Made by a program: the position numbers and the translations under genes. Shown here piece by piece: positions 26,029 through 41,271 of a stretch of DNA of 64,000 bases; within the stretch, counting starts at the first letter, position 1, and every line of letters starts with the position of its first letter. The notes beneath the pieces were generated by a model. The model did not search any database, was not told the origin of the DNA, and saw nothing but the letters and a program-made list of their open reading frames with translations. Source of the DNA: Bradysia coprophila (taxonomy: Eukaryota > Arthropoda > Insecta > Diptera > Sciaridae); the NCBI RefSeq assembly GCF_014529535.1, contig NW_023503293.1:6515374-6579373 (forward strand), read 5' to 3'.

Positions 26029-26047
26029 AATGGCTCACTGTGATTGG
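26029..26047 (-). promoter_or_regulatory. degenerate ERSE (CCAAT-N9-CCATT) upstream of Gp93
   Basis: The minus strand reads CCAAT, nine bases, then CCATT. The ER stress element is CCAAT-N9-CCACG, so spacing and the CCAAT half are exact while the second half has two mismatches. It sits next to the TGACGTG site. A further CCAAT box lies near 26131 on the same strand. Confidence 0.4.
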
Positions 26048-26429
26048 TCGGATTAGTGTGGGATATTTTGGGAGCAAAGGCAATGGCGGAATATATTCAA
26101 ATGAATGAAACGGACTTATAGTTTCTATATTGATTGGTTGTAATCGTGGTTAAGTATATAGGTATACTGATCAAACAATGAGAACAAGCTGTGCTAATGT
26201 TCATCGTATGTATGGTTCGTTAAAGGTTCATAAAGGTGGAAGAGAATCAAGAAATGGTTTGGGAATGCAGTGACATAAATTTGATTCGTCAAGCGATTGA
26301 TATTGTAACGGTAAAAATCAAAAATTGAAACTTTGGAACGGCTCAACTCTTGCAATTCTTCATTTTAATTTAAAATCTATTGAAAAGCTCGTAACAATAG
26401 CTCTGAACACATGATTTTATTAAGTAAAG

Positions 26430-26582
26430 CGACGCACTTCAAGCAGAAGTGCTTCGAGTGACAGTTGCCAATTAGAGTTGTTTGAAAATTGTTTCTTACA
26501 CTGCCAACATTTGTTTGATACCCTGCATAACTTCAGTGCTATATTTAGAATTCTATTTAGAATTATTACTTGAAGGGCGTTG
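26430..26582. mobile_element. MITE family A, copy 2
   Basis: A 153-bp copy with ends CGACGCACTTCAAGC and the reverse complement of CAACGCCCTTCAAGT. It is flanked by AGTAAAG and AATAAAG, one mismatch from a 7-bp duplication. The inner sequence (AGTGACAGTTGCCAATTAGAG) matches copy 1 at 3275. Confidence 0.65.
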
Positions 26583-26702
26583 AATAAAGTCAACGAAATA
26601 TTTTGTTGAACAAAAAAAAAAACGAAAAAGATTAACCGTAAATTGCATTGCAGTGAGATGAAACGGTAATCACAATTTTAATTATTCTCTTTGTGAACTT
26701 AC

Positions 26703-26795
26703 TGTGGGGCCTTTCCGAAGCAACTTAATACCCTCGATATGTTTCGGCGGGTACTTTCTCCAATCATCAACATAATGCGGGCCGACGTCTTCCAT
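26703..26795 (-). CDS. candidate first exon, unknown product
   Basis: On the minus strand an ATG opens a 93-base frame of 31 residues (starting MEDVGPHYVDDWRKYPPKHI) and ends at a good donor, ACA|GTAAGT. Composition is protein-like, rich in Pro, Lys and Trp, unlike the surrounding AT-rich DNA. I do not recognise the protein and could not find a following exon before Gp93 begins; a MITE sits just downstream. It could be the first exon of a small gene, an alternative upstream exon, or a relic. Confidence 0.35.
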
Positions 26796-28571
26796 TTTTT
26801 GTCGAAAATGTATAAAAAACCACTAAAAACTGAAAAAATTAAAAACTAAAAAAAAAACGAATGATTACAATCACGATAAACGACTGAATGTACAAGTGAC
26901 TTGATCCATCTATTTACCCTTAACTTGCATATGTAGTTCTATTGGAGAGCCCTTTAAATTGCTTACACGTGCTTTGAACACCGTGACATCGTTTAACTAC
27001 GTTGAATTACGTTGATAATATCTGATGAAAATGAAGTGTGCAGATAGATTCGAGCAAACCTTCGATATTCTTTAAGTCACATGATGAACCGAGAAATCTG
27101 AAAAATGTTTTTCCAGATTTTTCCACAAAATAGTCCATCAAAACTATTTAATTCAATTTATGTCCTGTCTGTTTATTTCCATCCAAACACAAAAGCTACA
27201 AACGATGAGTATTGGAGTCATTGACGAAGCTTGTAAGAACGATGAACGAATCATTATTTTCGCAGAAATATTTTGTAGGAACTACTCTCTGAATAGCAGC
27301 GCTTCAAATCAAGAAAAGCCGAAAAAAGTATAAAATTTTCCTGAAACCGTTCAGTTTCAGAATACCACATAAATTCCAGGCCAAACAACCTTTTTCGAGA
27401 CAAGGTACTGTTATTCCTTTGAAATTGGAACCGGTCACACAATTCTCACACTTCGGCAAGAAATAATATTCCGATGTGTGATTGGTCCACCAATACGATT
27501 TCATGTCCATATCTCACCGAATCGATGGAATACAGATCTCTGCGATCTATCAAAGGGATGCTTTACGCAGAAGATGTGTTTTGAAGAAACGTTAAATTTC
27601 TACGTGGAAAAAACGATTGACAAATCAAATGACTTGTTTTATTTGGAACATTTTATTGTCACTGTGAAATGAAATACGCGACCTGCGGCACGAAAACGAC
27701 CATGCTAATTGATTTTGCTAGAGAATATGCGAAGGCTTTCTTTCATTTGCATCAATATTGAGACCTCTCTCACTCTATACTACAATAAGAACCATTTCTG
27801 ATGTATTAATATGGTGCGATGTAACTATTACACACGAACTCAGCTTTTAAGTAACCACATGTCGTATGTTGTATACCTACCATACTCATAAACAGGGGAA
27901 ACATTTATATATGCATAGCGCAGAGCGCTGAAAAGAGACAACTTAAATAACTAAACATAACGAAACGAATTCAAACAAGTGGTCGGAGTTGTTGCTAAGA
28001 ACTTTTTTTTTTGTTCATTCGAGTATTTGATTTTAGTCAATTTACAATTTTGATTGAATTAAATAAATTTTGGTGTTCCATCTATCGCGATATCAATTGT
28101 CAGAACATTGTATTTTCTGTCGAGAAGTAGTGTTTCCATTCGACACATAATTTCAGCGAAGGTAAGCCGGCACATTGACTAGCACTTTAAATTAACTTAA
28201 CCCCATAATCAGTGAAACATTGAATTTTGATTGTTGAGAGAGCACATTTTGTTATTTCGATTGTTCGATTTGTTTTACAAAAATGTTTTTGATTGAACCA
28301 GTCGCTCCGAATGCATAAACAATTTTTTGAACGTCTTTGTCCAAAAAAGTGTTTTTGTATTAAAATTGCCTTTATCATCTCAATGGTTTAACATTTAACC
28401 CTCACGGCCAATCATTTCCACTCCAAAACAAAAATATTATTGATAACAAGCGCATTGGTTGATCCCGTCAGACTGTTGTTTATTATTCGTTTCGTTATTT
28501 TGTTTTCAGTTTTCAATCAACTTCAGTTCTAACCAGGCGTCCTAATTAAATCCAACGAATTTTTGGAAATC

Positions 28572-30792
28572 ATGTCTCCGCCGAAAATTGGTAATTCGAA
28601 TATTTTCTAGTCTTTGACGAGCTGTATAGTTTTCGTGGGTTTTAGAGGACTAATCTTCTTTTCCCCCACTTAGCACTACTAAGCGTTTCGGACAAAACGA
28701 ACGTCATTTCATTCGCAAAGAAACTGGTTGATCTCGGTTTCAATTTGGTGGCAAGTGGAGGTTTGTTCTGATTGATTCCGATCCTGAAATGATCACCGTT
28801 TACTTACCAAAAAACTTACGTAGGAACGGCAACATCGCTACGCAATGAGGGTCTATCTGTAAGAGATGTGTCCGACATCACCAATGCCCCCGAAATGCTA
28901 GGTGGTCGAGTAAAAACCCTACATCCAGCTGTGCACGCCGGTATTCTAGCTCGTGTATCCGACACCGACAAAGCCGATATGACCAAACAAAGCTACGATT
29001 ACATTCAGCTGGTCGTTTGTAATTTGTATCCATTCGTTAACACCGTTTCCAAACCGAATGTGACGGTTGCGGATGCGGTTGAAAATATTGATATCGGTGG
29101 AGTGACCTTGTTGCGAGCCGCAGCAAAGAATCACGGTCGCGTGACGGTTATCTGTGATCCATTGGATTACGATAGGGTCTTGTTGGAGATCAAATCTAAT
29201 GGCGATACAACGGAAGAAACGCGCCAGAAATTGGCACTGAAAGCATTCACCCATACGGCTCAGTATGATGACGCCATTTCCGACTATTTTCGAAAGCAAT
29301 TTTCGTCGAACGTGTCGCAGCTAACATTGAGGTATGGCATGAATCCACATCAAAAACCGGCCCAACTATTTACTACATTGGAACAGTTGCCACTGAAGGT
29401 CGTTAACGGTTCGCCAGGTACTTACATTGTTTGCGAACGACAGACATTTTTGTAACCAAATTTCTATTCTGACCACAGGCTTCATCAACTTGTGTGATGC
29501 GTTAAACGGATGGCAACTTGTCCGTGAACTGAAGAAAGCCCTGAATCTTCCGGCTGCCACAAGTTTCAAGCACGTTTCACCAGCTGGAGCAGCTGTAGGC
29601 TATCCTTTGTCGAAGGAACAAGCAAAACTGTGTATGGTCGACGACATTTTCGATATGTTAACACCTCTAGCAACAGCCTATGCTAGAGCCCGAGGCGCTG
29701 ACAGAATGTCGTCATTCGGCGATTTTGTGGCATTGTCAGATGTTTGCGACGTTGCAACGGCTAAAATTATTTCACGAGAAGTTTCCGACGGTGTCATAGC
29801 GCCCGGATACACCCCAGACGCACTGGAGTTGCTGAAGAAGAAAAAGAACGGATCGTACTGTGTGTTACAGGTTCGTTTGATTTGTTAGGCCATTGTTGCG
29901 GTTGCAATGTCATAATCCGTTTACAGATCGATGAACACTACGAACCGAGTCCAATCGAACGAAAAACGTTGTTCGGACTTCAAATGGAACAAAAACGAAA
30001 CGATTGCCTGATCAACAAAGATCTATTCTCATCGGTTGTATCGAAAGAACAAATTCTACCGGAATCTGCCGTACGGGATTTGATTGTCGCAACTATTGCA
30101 CTGAAGTACACCCAAAGTAATTCGGTGTGCTTTGCGCGAGACGGTCAGGTGATCGGTATTGGAGCGGGTCAACAATCACGAATTCATTGCACTAGATTGG
30201 CCGGTGACAAAGCAGATAATTGGTCAGAATTTGTCGCTCAATTGTGGCTGAAAGAGTCGATTTAACTTGCTAATTTGTGTGTTTCAGGTGGCTACGGCAG
30301 CATCCCAGAGTTACATCAATGAAATTTAAGAAAGGAGTCAAACGAGCCGAAATTTCCAATGCAATCGACAATTTTGTTAACGGAACCGTTGGAAAGGACA
30401 TGCCGTTAGACTTCTTCAAATCGATGTGAGTTTCATGAGTTCCTTGTTTCCAAATCGAAATCTAACTTTAACACGAACAACTTAAGGTACGACGAAGTAC
30501 CAGTATTCCTGACAGACTCGGAGAAACTCGATTGGAGCAAGAAATTGTCCAAAGTTGCACTAGCGTCGGATGCTTTCTTCCCGTTCCGTGATAACATCGA
30601 CAGAGCTAAAATGGTTTGTTCCGTTGACTGTAGATGCGGAAGGCAAAATTCTAAACAATTTTTCCATTGTAGAGCGGTGTGTCTTACATTGGAAGCCCAT
30701 CAGGTTCGACGAACGATGCTGATGTGATAAATGCATGCAATGACCATGGAATCGTAATGGCTCACACGAATCTTCGGCTGTTCCATCATTAG
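28572..30792 (+). CDS. ATIC: ATIC, bifunctional purine biosynthesis protein
   Basis: Eight exons: 28572-28590, 28674-28760, 28824-29417, 29479-29870, 29927-30222, 30288-30425, 30487-30613, 30673-30792 (590 residues; human 592). The enzyme does the last two steps to IMP in the cytosol: 10-formyl-THF-dependent formylation of AICAR, then cyclisation of FAICAR. The N-terminal MGS-like cyclohydrolase domain shows [20 protein letters not shown] and [16 protein letters not shown]. The transformylase part shows [12 protein letters not shown] and [13 protein letters not shown], whose Lys264-His265 correspond to the catalytic Lys-His pair of the family. It also shows [27 protein letters not shown] and the C-terminal RLFHH. 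It looks complete and active. It converges tail to tail on RPB2. Confidence 0.97.
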
Positions 30793-31291
30793 CGGGCAGT
30801 TCAGTTTATAAAAATGTTTGATTCAATGAATCGTTAGTTGGAAGAGGATTTCAATTAAAAATTGGTTTGAACGACCTAGAGATGCTTTAAGCAAATAAAT
30901 ATTCAATTTGTACGTAACGGCTATGTGTTTAAATGGATGGGTGTGTGGTCTCCTGGTCCTTATTTCAGTTCTTAAACGAAATTATTAAAATGAGAAATTT
31001 GCAGCTCCGACGAACACACCTAAGTTCTGAATCAACTTTAATCCGAAATTTCGGCCGTACTGCTCAATCATTTGATTAGTGTATTGTTGTCACTATCAAT
31101 AAAAGTGCTGGCAACCCTATCAAAGTAGAAATTGTGGGTCGACTCTGATGCCAAGGTAAAAGCGAAAGTCAAATGTGATGAACGGACGGGTACACGAATT
31201 GAATCACTTTGTTAATTGTCTTCACTTCTATTTTCCAAAAATAATTCAAATAAGCAACATAAACCGAACAAATTTCAATTAATCAGCTGGT
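30793..31291. other. shared 3' region of ATIC and RPB2
   Basis: The stop codons of the two convergent genes are about 500 bp apart. The stretch holds their 3' UTRs, with AATAAA-type signals near 30893 for ATIC. I see nothing else in it. Confidence 0.6.
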
Positions 31292-35391
<4,100 letters not shown>

Positions 35392-35930
35392 TGTAGAGTT
35401 GGTCAGTAAAATAGGTCCTTCAGGCAAAAAGTTTTGTTTTAATTTGTCACCGTCGTCGTTGATTTAATTTTCAGAGATTTTATTTCATGAAGCACTCAAA
35501 ACCGCTTCGATTTTCTTCTTCTTCATTATTGTGTTGATGGCAATACAAACTTCTTCTTTGACGTACATTTTAGTGTAACATTTTTCTGTTGGGATGGTAT
35601 TACGATGCATTACACGCATTACACTGTTATGTTCATAGTATATAAACACTGAAGGTAAAGCCAACCTTTTGCCGATCAGAGAAATTGCGGATCCCTTCTT
35701 TCGGGTGAATAGACTATTAATGTACCTTCTTAGAATTGCATACATACTGGAGCTACGCGGATCATTTGATAAAGGTTTCTTTTGTATGACCATAAATGAA
35801 ATGAAATGATCAGAGCAAGAAAACCGACGACTGGTCTATTTTGACTTGCCTTGGGGTACTTGTCAAAATATTTGCTTCTCTACATGTTACGATGCGAGCG
35901 AGAGGACCGAAGATCAATTTTTATTATATA

Positions 35931-36086
35931 TAGTGTTCAAAGAGAATGTCAAAAAGAGTGTTCACCCATCGAGCTCAGTAAAATTAACTGGTTTTTTCCT
36001 AGTTAACTGGACTTTTACATACAAATTTTGACGTATCACCCAACGGAACCAGTTAATTTTTCTCTCTTTTACGCTCTTTGAACACT
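35931..36086. mobile_element. MITE family C, tandem unit 1
   Basis: A 156-bp unit with ends AGTGTTCAAAGAG and its inverted partner CTCTTTGAACACT. The interior has GTTCACCCATCG and two AACTGG blocks shared with unit 2, which starts three bases later. Confidence 0.7.
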
Positions 36087-36089
36087 GTA

Positions 36090-36259
36090 TAGTGTTAAAA
36101 GAGAATGTCAAAAAGAGTCATGTTCACCCATCGTGCTCAGTTAAATTAACTGGTTTGTTCAAAGTTAACTGGACTTTTACATACAATTTTTGACGTATCA
36201 CCAATCAAAACCAGTTAAGCAACTGGCCATTTTTCTCTCTTTTACGCTCATTTAACACT
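36090..36259. mobile_element. MITE family C, tandem unit 2
   Basis: A 170-bp unit with ends AGTGTTAAAAGAG and GCTCATTTAACACT, clearly homologous to unit 1 with several substitutions and a small insertion (AAGCAACTGGCC). The pair is bracketed by 26-bp near-identical direct repeats (ACTTGCCTTGGGGTACTTGT..., 35844-35869 and 36257-36282). Confidence 0.7.
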
Positions 36260-37511
36260 TGCCTTGGGTTACTTGTCAAAATTTTTCTTTCTCTTTATCA
36301 TTTTCTTGTGGATAATTTTGTTGTGTAAGCTAAGTACGCTTCCACCTTGCGGGGACTTGTCAAACATCGAAACAAAAGAAATTTACAGGATTATCAACAT
36401 TTTTACAAGTATCTCAACTCATATTTATTGTTTTAATGCTTTCACTGCTTTTAAGGATCGGAAATGGGTTGAACATTTTCTTACCTGGTTCCATACATTT
36501 GGAACATGTAAAATATACCTGTATTGTCTGTATAGAACACGTAAAAAATTATTTAAAAAAATCTGAATCGACCAGATTCATCGGTACATTAGTGTTTTGT
36601 ACTGCGTGTTCTATAACTCCGGGTCGACCCATTTCTATCCTTATCCCCCTTATCCTCTATCATCCTAATTAGTCCAGGCTCTTGAGTCAGAATAAGCCTC
36701 TTTTGCCAAAAAATATAATCGAATAAGCGAATTTTGAAAAAAAAGTTTTTCCCACAACTTTCCATTCCCAATTATTTATGATAACTGAAAAGCTTGAAAA
36801 ATGTAAAGCGAGCGAATTGACACAAAGGACTGGCCTACTTTTGGGTGAATATAATTTTCATAACGTTGGACACAAGTAAAATCGAGTAAAAAATCACTTT
36901 GTTAGGTTGCACTTCAATACTCAACACAGGAAAGTTTATACTGAGCAACGCAGAACATTATTACGCCAAACATCACAGATGCAACAATTTAACCTTCAGT
37001 GTTTATATACTTTGGTCACGGCGACGAGAATCGTCACAGGAGGTGAATTTTTCTATGAAATTCCCCATTTTATCGTCAACTGTGGTGTGTCACCCGCGTA
37101 TTTGTATCACCTCCTCAAAGTTTACAGCACAATGGTAAAGACAGCACGATTCTTGAAAAATTGTCGAAACCATATTTTCTATCATCTGCAATTCGATACG
37201 TCTGATCCTTTCAATTCTGTTGCGACGGCTTTGTTCGCTTTCAATCTTTAAAGAGTTGTTGTATCCAGGTGTGCGCCCAACGATTTGATCCAAGGTATTC
37301 ACAAGGTAGGCAGAGGCGCTTCATTTTTTCGCCAGGGCTTATTTATTTGTGAAGGAACTCTGCATTTGTAAATTAAATTTTAATTCTTTAAATTCTTATC
37401 ATAGTATATAGAAATGGCTTACCTCCTGCCAAGTTAAATTCTCTGCGAGTTATGATTTTTACCTGCGAATTAAAGCCATTGCAAAGCTCGATGATTGTTC
37501 AAGAAGAAGAA

Positions 37512-37519
37512 AAGTATAT
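37512..37519 (+). promoter_or_regulatory. likely TATA box of twinfilin
   Basis: TATATAAAG lies 137 bases upstream of the twinfilin start codon. A start site around 37545 would give a 5' UTR of about 100 bases. No initiator consensus was confirmed. Confidence 0.45.
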
Positions 37520-37648
37520 AAAGAGCTGTCAAACACACAGGGAAAATTAATAATATATTTGCAGAGCAGAATCATCAACATAGTTGAAGATTAATTTAAC
37601 TTTTAAAATAAAATTTTAATTTTAACTAACAAAAAGTAGAAAGGAAAA

Positions 37649-40196
37649 ATGTCCCATCAGACTGGAATAACAGGTACGCGTTCGTAGGACGTTGTGGGAA
37701 ATAAATTGTCTGTAAAGGGTCTTATCTTATCTGCATTCTTCGCATTCAATGTTGGAACATTTCACATTTTATTTTTAGATTAGATGAAATTGTGATGATA
37801 AAACTGCGATCAATCGGTTGCTTTGCAATGCAATCCGAATGCGATCCAGTCAATTGTCCGGTCAATGTAAATTCCATATTTTGTTGTGTTTTAAGTTATG
37901 AAATCGAAGCATCAAGTGTTCGGAGACTATACTATTTTGTGAGTGGTCAAAGAACTCTTTATTACGTGGGCTGAATTCCAGTCCAGTTATAGATTCTTTC
38001 GTAATGGATTTTGTATAAGTGAAACGCTTTAAAAGTTTTCAGAGTTTAGTGTTCTGTGAATTGAAAACGAGACAAATTTTCATTTCAGCAAACGATGCGT
38101 TGAAGAAGGTGTTTGGAAAATCGAAAGATGGCAAAATTCGGGTGATCAAAATATCAATAGAAAATGGTAAGTCAAATGGACTTGGGTGTAGTTGGAGGAT
38201 AAATAAATTGTTCGAATTTCCAGAACAATTGACATCCGCATCGGTCCAAACTGTGAATAAAGACTGGGAAAAAGATTTCGATAAAATGCTCAAACCGCTC
38301 GTTGAACGAGATACGCCTTGTTACATTTTGTATAGGTGAGTCATTCATATTTCGGTTGTTCACACATTCTGTCCACGACTGCTGTTTGCTGATGCAGTGA
38401 GACGAGTAACAAATATCTTATCCCATTCGGGACTGACTGTCTGAATGAGTTAAAATTTCCTTTGTTCTGAAGAAAATTCACATCCGTCTTTCTTACTCTT
38501 TTGCTTTCCTATGTAAACAATTGGTCGGTTCAAGGGTGGACCTTTGCCCGCTAAATTCCAATACAGCAAATAGCACAACCAACTATTTGGTTAACCTATT
38601 TAAGTGCTGCAACAGTCTTTACTTCTAGTGAATTCGGTCGATCTCCTAATGGCCCTTTGAACTTTTGTATGAAAATTTTGAATTTTTCGGCTTTTTACAA
38701 ATGAGTTGCATGTAGCTCATGAGACCAGTGCGGCCCTATTTTCGCATAATCTGTAGACACCGACTGCCTAAGATTTCATCACCGAAATTCCGTCAAATTG
38801 ACAATTTCCCCCATTTTTGCACCCTTTCAGGTTAGACGCAAAGACTCCGTTGGGATTTGCATGGTTGTTAATTAGTTGGATACCCGATTCGGCAACGATA
38901 CGGCAAAAAATGTTGTACGCATCCACAAAGGCGACGTTAAAAACGGAATTCGGTTCAGCGCACATCACGGAAGAGATTCATGCCACTGACATTGTACGTG
39001 TGGAACTCCGATTTCTTTTTTATCAAATGATATTGAATTCACCCAATGGCATCATTTCTCTTCCCCATAGGATGAAGTAACACTGGCCGGCTACCATAAA
39101 CATAAATCTGTATTCGCTGCACCCGCACCGCTAACTATGCGCGAAGAGGAAATGATCGAATTGAAACGGTCCGAAGTGAATACACACATATCCACCGATA
39201 CACGCCAACAGACAATGAGTGGCATCAGCATACCATTGACTGTGTCGGCGAGTAATGGTATCAAGGATATGGCTAGGGGATCGTACAATTATCTCCAGTT
39301 CAACATTGATTTGCAAGCGGAACAGGTGAATTTAGTTAAAGCGGCGAATGTGGAATTGGATCGATTGCCGAAAGAGGTTCCCAGTGATGCGGCACGGTAT
39401 GTGATTTAGCACAGACGGAAACTTTTTTTTTTAGCTTGGCGAAGTGGTTAAAGTTTGCTTTTCGATTAGCTATCACCTGTATTTATTCAAGCACACGCAT
39501 GAAGGCGACTACTTGGAAAGTATTGTGTTCATTTACTCGATGCCCGGCTATTCTTGCCCCGTCAAAGAGCGTATGATGTATTCGAGTGTGAAGGCAACAT
39601 TCTGTGAAACGATTCATAAACTAGGATTAGACATTGTCAAACGGGTAACTAGGCAAAATGTTGCATTTCAGTTAAGGTTACGGTGTGCCCGAAAATATAT
39701 CATATTGCGGTATGCACGGAATTACTTGTCACAACTAGATTGTACATATCGATCGGTATGCCTACTCCAAAGACATTTCACCTTGAAAATTGACGAAAAG
39801 TTAACGAAAGACGAACAACGAAAATTCGTTTACGTTCTGGATACGTTCGTTCCTGTGAACATTGATCGTTTTCGGCCTGTCAAGGTCAAGGTGTATCGTC
39901 GTTGGGTCGATGTTACCGATATTGAATCAGCAGTTGACGACTAATCCCATGCATGCTACAGACAACTGAATCAGGCACATCAAGGACTGTTTTACTGAAA
40001 GACATTTCCATTTTCAAATAAATTTTTTTCTTCCTTGCAATTGCAGTTAGAAATTGACTCGGGCGCCGAATTGACCGAAGAATTTTTACAAGACGAACTG
40101 CATCCGAAGAAGATCCTGCATCGTCCGCAATTTGCGAAACCGAAGGGACCGCCGAACCGTGGAGCGAAACGATTGACCAAACCGTCAGCGGAATAA
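37649..40196 (+). CDS. twf: twinfilin, actin monomer-binding protein
   Basis: Seven exons: 37649-37673, 38089-38166, 38224-38335, 38831-38993, 39071-39396, 39470-39644, 40047-40196 (342 residues; the fly protein is 343). Two ADF-homology domains are present, beginning around GITANDALKKVFGKSKDGKI and APAPLTMREEEMIELKRSEV. The second contains HTHEGDYLESIVFIYSMPGY and PVKERMMYSSVKA. The C-terminal tail LHPKKILHRPQFAKPKGPP is the family's capping-protein and lipid-binding tail. Twinfilin sequesters ADP-actin, caps barbed ends and speeds depolymerisation. Exon 1 encodes only eight residues. Intron 6 stays open in the twinfilin frame for 300 bases (see findings), so a second C terminus is possible. 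Confidence 0.95.
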
Positions 40197-40906
40197 AGTT
40201 AAATTATTTTATCGAAATGTCTTCCTCCCGTTTCAGTTTCAGTGTAATCTAATTGTGTATTGAAATGAAATGTAGAACTGTGTAGAACAGGAAAATATTT
40301 AAAAAAAAAATTGTCTTTAGTTTGTCAAGATTTCTGTTCTCGTCTCTTGCGTCAGAGAAAAAATTATTGTTTAGCGTATAAAATACCGGATAAATTGCCA
40401 ACAAATAAATATCTCTATCCAATAAAAAGTATTTAAAATCACTCTGGCTTTTCATTTCTCTGAATTCTCCAGTCTTCATGGAGAAATAATGACAAGAACG
40501 AGAATTTTGAAAGTCTTGTCGGTCTAAAATTTTGGCAACAAATCCACGCAATTAGTTGCAAATTCGCCTATGTCAGATTGAGATTTTCTCTCTTTTGTTC
40601 TTATATGTCAGTTCGTTTTTTTTATTTATTTTATTTTAATGATGGAAATGAAGACAAAAGTTGATATAACTTTTTTGAGGAAGTCGTTTTCTTCAATTGA
40701 TTTGGACCAAAAAATAGAAAAGCTCTACGTATTCGTCATTAATTGCGTGAAATTACTTAAATGGTGGTGCAGTGTAGTCTAGAAAATAATTCCTTTTCGT
40801 ATTCAAGCTCAGTAGGAGGATAATTAAAAGTGAATGTTGTAGCTCTTGTAGACGACTTTAATTTATAGGATTTTATCACATGTCACATGTAAGTCATTGA
40901 CCATGA

Positions 40907-40930
40907 CCAACCAACCAACCAACCAACCAA
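40907..40930. repeat. (CCAA)6 microsatellite
   Basis: Six perfect tandem copies of the tetranucleotide CCAA. Confidence 0.95.
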
Positions 40931-41233
40931 GAATTAATCAACACAAGATTGATTTCAACCAGGGCCTATTTTAAGGAATGAAAATTCTCGAAAATTCACA
41001 AATTTTATTTGTTCGTGAATCTTTAGAATTGACACTCAAAATTGTTTGCTTGGCTTACACATGGGCAACAGCTAAAAAATACAGAAGTTGTTCAATATGT
41101 GGCCTTGGAAGAAAATAAGTAAACAAATTACGAATTTTAGGGAATTTCAACCAGTCCCAATGACCAAGTTTTCGATTCTATCATCGCACAGCCATTGAAA
41201 ACGACATGAAACGTACAGCCATGCGATCAAAGT

Positions 41234-41271
41234 AGTGCGTAAATAGATGTTCATTTATATATTTACGCACT
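41234..41271. repeat. perfect 12-bp inverted repeat
   Basis: AGTGCGTAAATA and TATTTACGCACT are separated by 14 bases. Too short to assign to a family. Confidence 0.6.

Larger units (their letters stand above)
26100..28571. other. intergenic stretch between Gp93 and ATIC
   Basis: This is the shared upstream region of two divergent genes. It holds a MITE copy (26430-26582) and one candidate minus-strand exon (26703-26795). I find no other coding sequence; open frames near 27254-27672 have no recognisable content. Confidence 0.55.
35392..37648. other. intergenic stretch between RPB2 and twinfilin
   Basis: This is the common upstream region of two divergent genes. It contains a tandem pair of small inverted-repeat elements (35931-36259). 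The open frames at 35485-35793 (-) and 36899-37251 (+) are long enough to notice but show no domain, no splice partners and overlapping alternative frames, so I do not call them. Confidence 0.55.

Noticed and set aside
36899-37251. Overlapping frames of 79 and 114 residues upstream of twinfilin
   Set aside because: Two competing frames over the same DNA, no domain, no promoter or splice evidence.
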